Source: Verrucomicrobiota bacterium (GTDB taxonomy: Bacteria; Verrucomicrobiota; Verrucomicrobiia; Chthoniobacterales; JAFAMB01). Taken from it: 16,583 nt of DNA. The position numbers and the translations under genes were made by a program. Numbering within the stretch: position 1 is the stretch's first letter; the number at the start of each line of letters is the position of its first letter. Location of the stretch: assembly GCA_019242435.1 (NCBI GenBank), contig JAFAVN010000062.1:1-16583 (forward strand), read 5' to 3'. A model generated the notes under the pieces. The model had not been told where the DNA came from, searched no databases, and saw only the letters and a list, made by a program, of their open reading frames with translations. Positions 13,067 through 16,583 of the stretch are shown here, piece after piece.

Positions 13067-15346
13067 TCATAACCCAGGACTTAAGTTCACCGGGAAACCG
13101 TATTTCGGTATCGCTTTCAGAGTCAGAATCAACTGCAACCCGTATGTGGTTTTACCGCCGCCATTATTGTTTTCGTAAAAGCCAAGCGTCCCAACCCAAC
13201 TGCTAAGATCCCGGTGAATTTGATATTGTTGCACGCCCAGGCGCCCGGTCGTCTGGTCGTACGACTCCAGGATGCTAAAGCCCCAGTTTGAGTTGATCCG
13301 GAAGAAGGTCTGTAGAAACAGACTGTTTGTTCTCGGTTCAAGCGGGTTGTGATTCAGGTATGAATGCAACAGCGTCAGATTGATGCTCGGAGTAACCGTC
13401 CAAACCATCGCCGTGTTGAATTCCCAGAAATTTTGTTTCTCGAAAGTGGGTATCTGCGCGTATTCAGTAAAGTAGAGCCAGGGCACCGGGTTAAACCGAA
13501 TCTGAGCTTGGAGATTGGAATAGTAAGTCAGTTCGTACGGGTTCTTAAAGTTTACGTCCAGGAAAGTGTCGATGGTTAACCAGCTCCACGTGGCATTGTC
13601 GCGGCGGGTCAGAAATTTGTTTTGTACGCCGAGACGCAGAACGGACAGATGCGCGATGGAATCGATCGCTGTGAATTCAGGAAACTCGATCGGTGATAAA
13701 TAGGTACTCGGCAGAAAACGGTCGAATTGGAGAATATTACCGGGTGAGATGTTCGGAGTCGATACCCAGGCGTAATCGGCGTAAGGTTGGATCACGTGCA
13801 GCAAACCGTCTAAGCCAAGCCAATGTGCCTGCACGCCTTCGTAAATATGGGACAGCTTGAATGAGGCCTCGATACCGGCGTTAAATACGTATCTCGTGCC
13901 TGCGGGTTCATAGATAACAGAGCCAAAGGGAATACCCAACGCCGGATCCGCTTCGGTAACTATCCCAGTCCTACTGTAATATGTCGTGCGAAATCCCACG
14001 CGTGGAACGATGGAGAGAAAACCGAAGTAGGTGTTCGGGTAACTAAGCTGATGGAAAGTATCGAACCGGAAGGCAGAATAATCCGGGTTCATGCCGGGGT
14101 TGAAAAACGTACCGAATGGTTGAGCTAACCGATACCAGCCTGCGCTAGTGGTGGCCTCATAAAAAATCGGCCAATTGAAAAGCGGCGTTCGCACGACGTT
14201 CCACGAAACCTCGGGCAATCTTTCCGTAGTCTGGAAAAAATTGTTAACCTGGTATCGCACAAAGCCGCTTAAGGCAAAGGCATCGCCGGTCTTGATCAGC
14301 TCTACGTAACTGTCCGGCTGGGGGTTAACCTGGAATTCATAAGGGTAGAAATCCTCCAGGATGTATGGATCGCTCAATTTTGTGACATCGACGACCAGCG
14401 ACGTGTCGTCGGTTAGAAAGGTACGAGACTGGAAAGTGATCCGGTAGCGGCCGGCGGAAATCTGCTCTCGATCCAAGTTCGTCTGGTTAAGATTCGCGTC
14501 GCTATCCTCCAGGAAAAAACTCACAAGCCTCATCGAATCTGGCTGACCAGTGGAGGTTTCCTCCTGACCGAGATCGTAGTTAACATCGATTCCTAACGCC
14601 GGGCCGCGCATGCTATAGACGTTTAAGTGCAGGATCGCATTTACCTTATCGTAAATCGGAAAGCCGATATCGCTGACCTCGTAAAACCCGTAGTTGCTAT
14701 TGTAGCCCGGGCTGACCAATAACAGGAACTGGTTATCCAGGGATTGATAGAGGTAGGGAAACCAGAATACTGGGATTTCTTTGACGTAAACGGTCGCGTT
14801 CGTGAAAATAATACGGTCGCCCGGATAGATCCGGATGCCCTTGGCGCGAACGTAGTAATCCGGCTGGGACGAATCGCTGGTGGTAAATGTGCCGTCGTAT
14901 ATCTGGTACTCGTTCGATTGATAAGACGTCAGGCTGTCGCCGGTAATCTGAAACGGCAATCGGTTTCCGGCGAAATCAGCGGCGTGAAGCTCTTTTGTCT
15001 CCAAATTATATACTGCCCGATCGGCGACGAAGGCGTAATCCCCGCGATAGATGCGGACACGACCCGTGACCAGAACCTCGTGTGTTTCCGGATTGTACTG
15101 GGCGTAATCGCTATAGATCGCGACGTCGCCGTAGTGGATCACTACGTGGTTCCGAGCAATGGCTAGCCCGCCTTCGTAACGAGTTTCTCCTTGCGCTGTG
15201 ATCTCGACTGGGAATTGGCCGAACCGCCCCCCAGGAGTGGGTATTTCGCCCAACGGTTCCTCGGGAGTCGCACCGGGCCTCGGGTTCTGAGCTTGGATGA
15301 GCGCAGTGGAAGATAGCAACAAAAGGAGGGTGATCAGCCAGCGCAT
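13067..15346 (-). CDS. lptD: LPS-assembly outer-membrane protein LptD
   Basis: A 759-residue protein with a signal peptide (MRWLITLLLLLSSTALIQA), a short proline-rich linker, an OstA/LptA-like beta-jellyroll (about 45-170; repeats such as VTGRVRIYRGDYAFVADRA) and a long C-terminal beta-barrel with alternating aromatic residues. The segment VKEIPVFWFPYLY followed by NQFLLLVSPGYNSNYGF is the conserved junction into the barrel. LptD, with the lipoprotein LptE, inserts LPS into the outer leaflet. The mature part contains no cysteine, so the disulfides that mature the E. coli protein cannot form. The second of two adjacent ATGs is chosen for its better spacing from GGAAG. Between galE and the UDP-glucose dehydrogenase gene it belongs to an envelope block. 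Confidence 0.9.
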   Translation of the reverse strand: MRWLITLLLLLSSTALIQAQNPRPGATPEEPLGEIPTPGGRFGQFPVEITAQGETRYEGGLAIARNHVVIHYGDVAIYSDYAQYNPETHEVLVTGRVRIYRGDYAFVADRAVYNLETKELHAADFAGNRLPFQITGDSLTSYQSNEYQIYDGTFTTSDSSQPDYYVRAKGIRIYPGDRIIFTNATVYVKEIPVFWFPYLYQSLDNQFLLLVSPGYNSNYGFYEVSDIGFPIYDKVNAILHLNVYSMRGPALGIDVNYDLGQEETSTGQPDSMRLVSFFLEDSDANLNQTNLDREQISAGRYRITFQSRTFLTDDTSLVVDVTKLSDPYILEDFYPYEFQVNPQPDSYVELIKTGDAFALSGFVRYQVNNFFQTTERLPEVSWNVVRTPLFNWPIFYEATTSAGWYRLAQPFGTFFNPGMNPDYSAFRFDTFHQLSYPNTYFGFLSIVPRVGFRTTYYSRTGIVTEADPALGIPFGSVIYEPAGTRYVFNAGIEASFKLSHIYEGVQAHWLGLDGLLHVIQPYADYAWVSTPNISPGNILQFDRFLPSTYLSPIEFPEFTAIDSIAHLSVLRLGVQNKFLTRRDNATWSWLTIDTFLDVNFKNPYELTYYSNLQAQIRFNPVPWLYFTEYAQIPTFEKQNFWEFNTAMVWTVTPSINLTLLHSYLNHNPLEPRTNSLFLQTFFRINSNWGFSILESYDQTTGRLGVQQYQIHRDLSSWVGTLGFYENNNGGGKTTYGLQLILTLKAIPKYGFPVNLSPGL

Positions 15347-15395
15347 CATCTTCCAATTTGGCAGCCCAGGACAGTCGTACAGACAATGGCTTCTG

Positions 15396-15424
15396 CAAAA
15401 CAAAAAGAGGCGTATAGGTACGCC
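15396..15424 (-). terminator. Terminator between galE and lptD
   Basis: On the minus strand GGCGTA pairs with TACGCC around a CCTA loop (15409-15424) and is followed by TCTTTTTGTTTT. The hairpin lies about 100 bases after the galE stop and only about 50 bases before the lptD ATG. Thus lptD is either read through from galE or has a promoter overlapping this structure. Confidence 0.7.
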
Positions 15425-15526
15425 GTGAAGCCGCGGGAACTAATTGCCGGAAACAGGAACCGTTCAATTAAGTGCACACCTTTTTGACCTTGAGACGTTC
15501 TGGAGGTTCAACTGGTTAGAAAAGAA

Positions 15527-16498
15527 TCAGGCACCGTAACCGTTGGGGTGACGGCAATGCCAATCCCAAGCCGTGCTCACGATGTCTTCGATTCGCTCAA
15601 ACTCAGGTTTCCATCCGAGGACCTCGCGCGCTTTTTGAGCGGCAGCGACCAGATAGGGAGGATCTCCTGGACGCCGCTCTTTTTTCAACGTCGGAATATC
15701 TTTTTTGGTGACTCGTTTGCAGGCTTCAATCACCTGCAGAACCGAAACTCCATCACCGATGCCCAGGTTAAAATAGTCACTGGCTTTGATGTCCAAGGCT
15801 AAGGCGTGAGCTTGGGCAAGGTCACTGACGTGGATGTAATCGCGAACGCAACTTCCGTCAGGCGTGGGATAGTCTGTCCCGAATACGTGAACCTGTTCTC
15901 GTTTGCCAAGAGCGACCTGAAGAATAGACGGAATTAAATGCGTCTCGATCCGGTGGTCTTCTCCAAACGCGGTTGTAGCCCCAGCGGCATTGAAATAACG
16001 CAAAGCGGCAAAAACGATCCCATGAATCTGGTCGAACCAGCGGAGAATCTTCTCAAAAAGCAATTTCGATTCGCCATAGGGGTTTACCGGGTTTTGTGGC
16101 AATAGCTCATCGATAGGAACCTTTTCTGGTATACCGTAAGTGGCGCAGCTTGATGAAAAGACGAATCGTTTCACTCCGTTTTCCACCATGGCGTTGAGCA
16201 GATTCAGTCCAGCGGAAACATTGTTGGAAAAGTACTTGTACGGGTTCTGCATTGATTCTGCGACCAAGGCATTGGCGGCAAAGTGCATAACCGCGTCGGG
16301 CGCCGCCGCGGCGACCGCGCGATCGACGGCCGATTTGTCTGCCAAGTCGAGCTGCATAAAGGTCGCTCTTTGATCAACTGCGTTTCTGTGCCCTTCGCTA
16401 AGATTATCGAACACCACAACCTGGTGTCCTCGTTGTAAAAGGTCTTCAACACAGACACTGCCGATGTAGCCGGCCCCTCCAGTCACAAGAATCTTCAC
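15527..16498 (-). CDS. galE: UDP-glucose 4-epimerase
   Basis: A 323-residue extended short-chain dehydrogenase that interconverts UDP-glucose and UDP-galactose using tightly bound NAD. Seen here: the NAD motif VTGGAGYIGS (5-14), D31 at the end of beta 2 for the NAD ribose (FDNLSEGH), the serine strand FVFSSSCATYG (112-122), and the catalytic Y141 and K145 in NPYGESK. RYFNAAGA and the RRPGDPP motif near the C-terminus are typical of GalE. Slightly shorter than the 338 residues of E. coli. The start is GTG at 16498, giving the classic MKILVTGGAG beginning; no Shine-Dalgarno is evident. Its product joins UDP-glucuronate from the dehydrogenase gene in the same cluster. Confidence 0.95.
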   Translation of the reverse strand: MKILVTGGAGYIGSVCVEDLLQRGHQVVVFDNLSEGHRNAVDQRATFMQLDLADKSAVDRAVAAAAPDAVMHFAANALVAESMQNPYKYFSNNVSAGLNLLNAMVENGVKRFVFSSSCATYGIPEKVPIDELLPQNPVNPYGESKLLFEKILRWFDQIHGIVFAALRYFNAAGATTAFGEDHRIETHLIPSILQVALGKREQVHVFGTDYPTPDGSCVRDYIHVSDLAQAHALALDIKASDYFNLGIGDGVSVLQVIEACKRVTKKDIPTLKKERRPGDPPYLVAAAQKAREVLGWKPEFERIEDIVSTAWDWHCRHPNGYGA

Positions 16499-16583
16499 GG
16501 CCGTGAGAGTAGCGTGAATTTCGTATATCTGCCCAGGTAAATTGTTGTTTGGATCGAGCCTGCATTAACGGCGCTTCTGCGTT

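Noticed and set aside
14744..15166. 140-codon plus-strand open frame inside lptD
   Set aside because: Antisense shadow of the lptD jellyroll region; Val/Ile/Arg-rich with no family signature.
15440..15475. TTGAAC with ATTAGT at 17-base spacing as an lptD promoter
   Set aside because: The -10 matches only 3 of 6 consensus bases, and the terminator at 15396-15424 would lie between it and lptD.
16499..16583. Promoter for galE at the right edge (TATACG-like -10)
   Set aside because: No acceptable -35 hexamer at the right distance and only 85 bases visible; nothing else recognised in this stretch.
1..16583. CRISPR arrays, tRNA or rRNA genes, transposases, phage or toxin-antitoxin genes
   Set aside because: Looked for on both strands; no regularly spaced repeats, cloverleaf candidates or related protein families were seen.

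Overview
The window comes from a Gram-negative chromosome. It carries an LptD outer-membrane LPS export protein, rpmF/plsX/fabH housekeeping genes, a glycine-rich RRM RNA-binding protein and a CHASE3 protein with a SHGI-type tail. From these I infer a soil-type Verrucomicrobiota-like bacterium, at moderate confidence; no rRNA or tRNA is present to confirm it. I see no phage, plasmid, transposase or CRISPR signature.

Layout. 1-204 is the 3' end of pyrD on the + strand. A long minus-strand block follows at 310-5421: RRM protein, OsmC-like protein, TatD, a possible 49-codon ORF, fabH, plsX, rpmF and yceD (DUF177). Strong hairpins divide it, notably a 128-nt one behind osmC and a U8 terminator behind rpmF that separates rpmF from plsX. 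Pyruvate kinase is + (5632-7131). Next come an overlapping minus pair, a TraB/GumN lipoprotein and a CHASE3 membrane protein (7219-8986), divergent from a membrane-anchored C39-like cysteine peptidase (9035-9760). panD is + and faces rsmB (minus) across an A/T-rich terminator. From 10214 to 16498 everything is minus: rsmB, UDP-glucose dehydrogenase, lptD and galE.

How the genes fit together. plsX and fabH start phospholipid and fatty-acid synthesis; rpmF and yceD are their usual ribosomal neighbours. galE and the UDP-glucose dehydrogenase both draw on UDP-glucose and supply UDP-galactose and UDP-glucuronate for surface polysaccharide, and lptD between them inserts LPS into the outer membrane, so 11674-16498 reads as an envelope cluster. 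The 7219-9760 trio (lipoprotein, orphan CHASE3 sensor-like protein, anchored peptidase-like protein) is the least understood part.

The most unusual non-coding signal is a set of 7-bp tandem repeats (TTGAACN and GTGANNN types) in three separate intergenic regions, twice in opposed copies and twice running into the start or stop codon of a neighbouring gene. There is also a perfect 29-bp inverted repeat that encodes the end of the C39-like gene.
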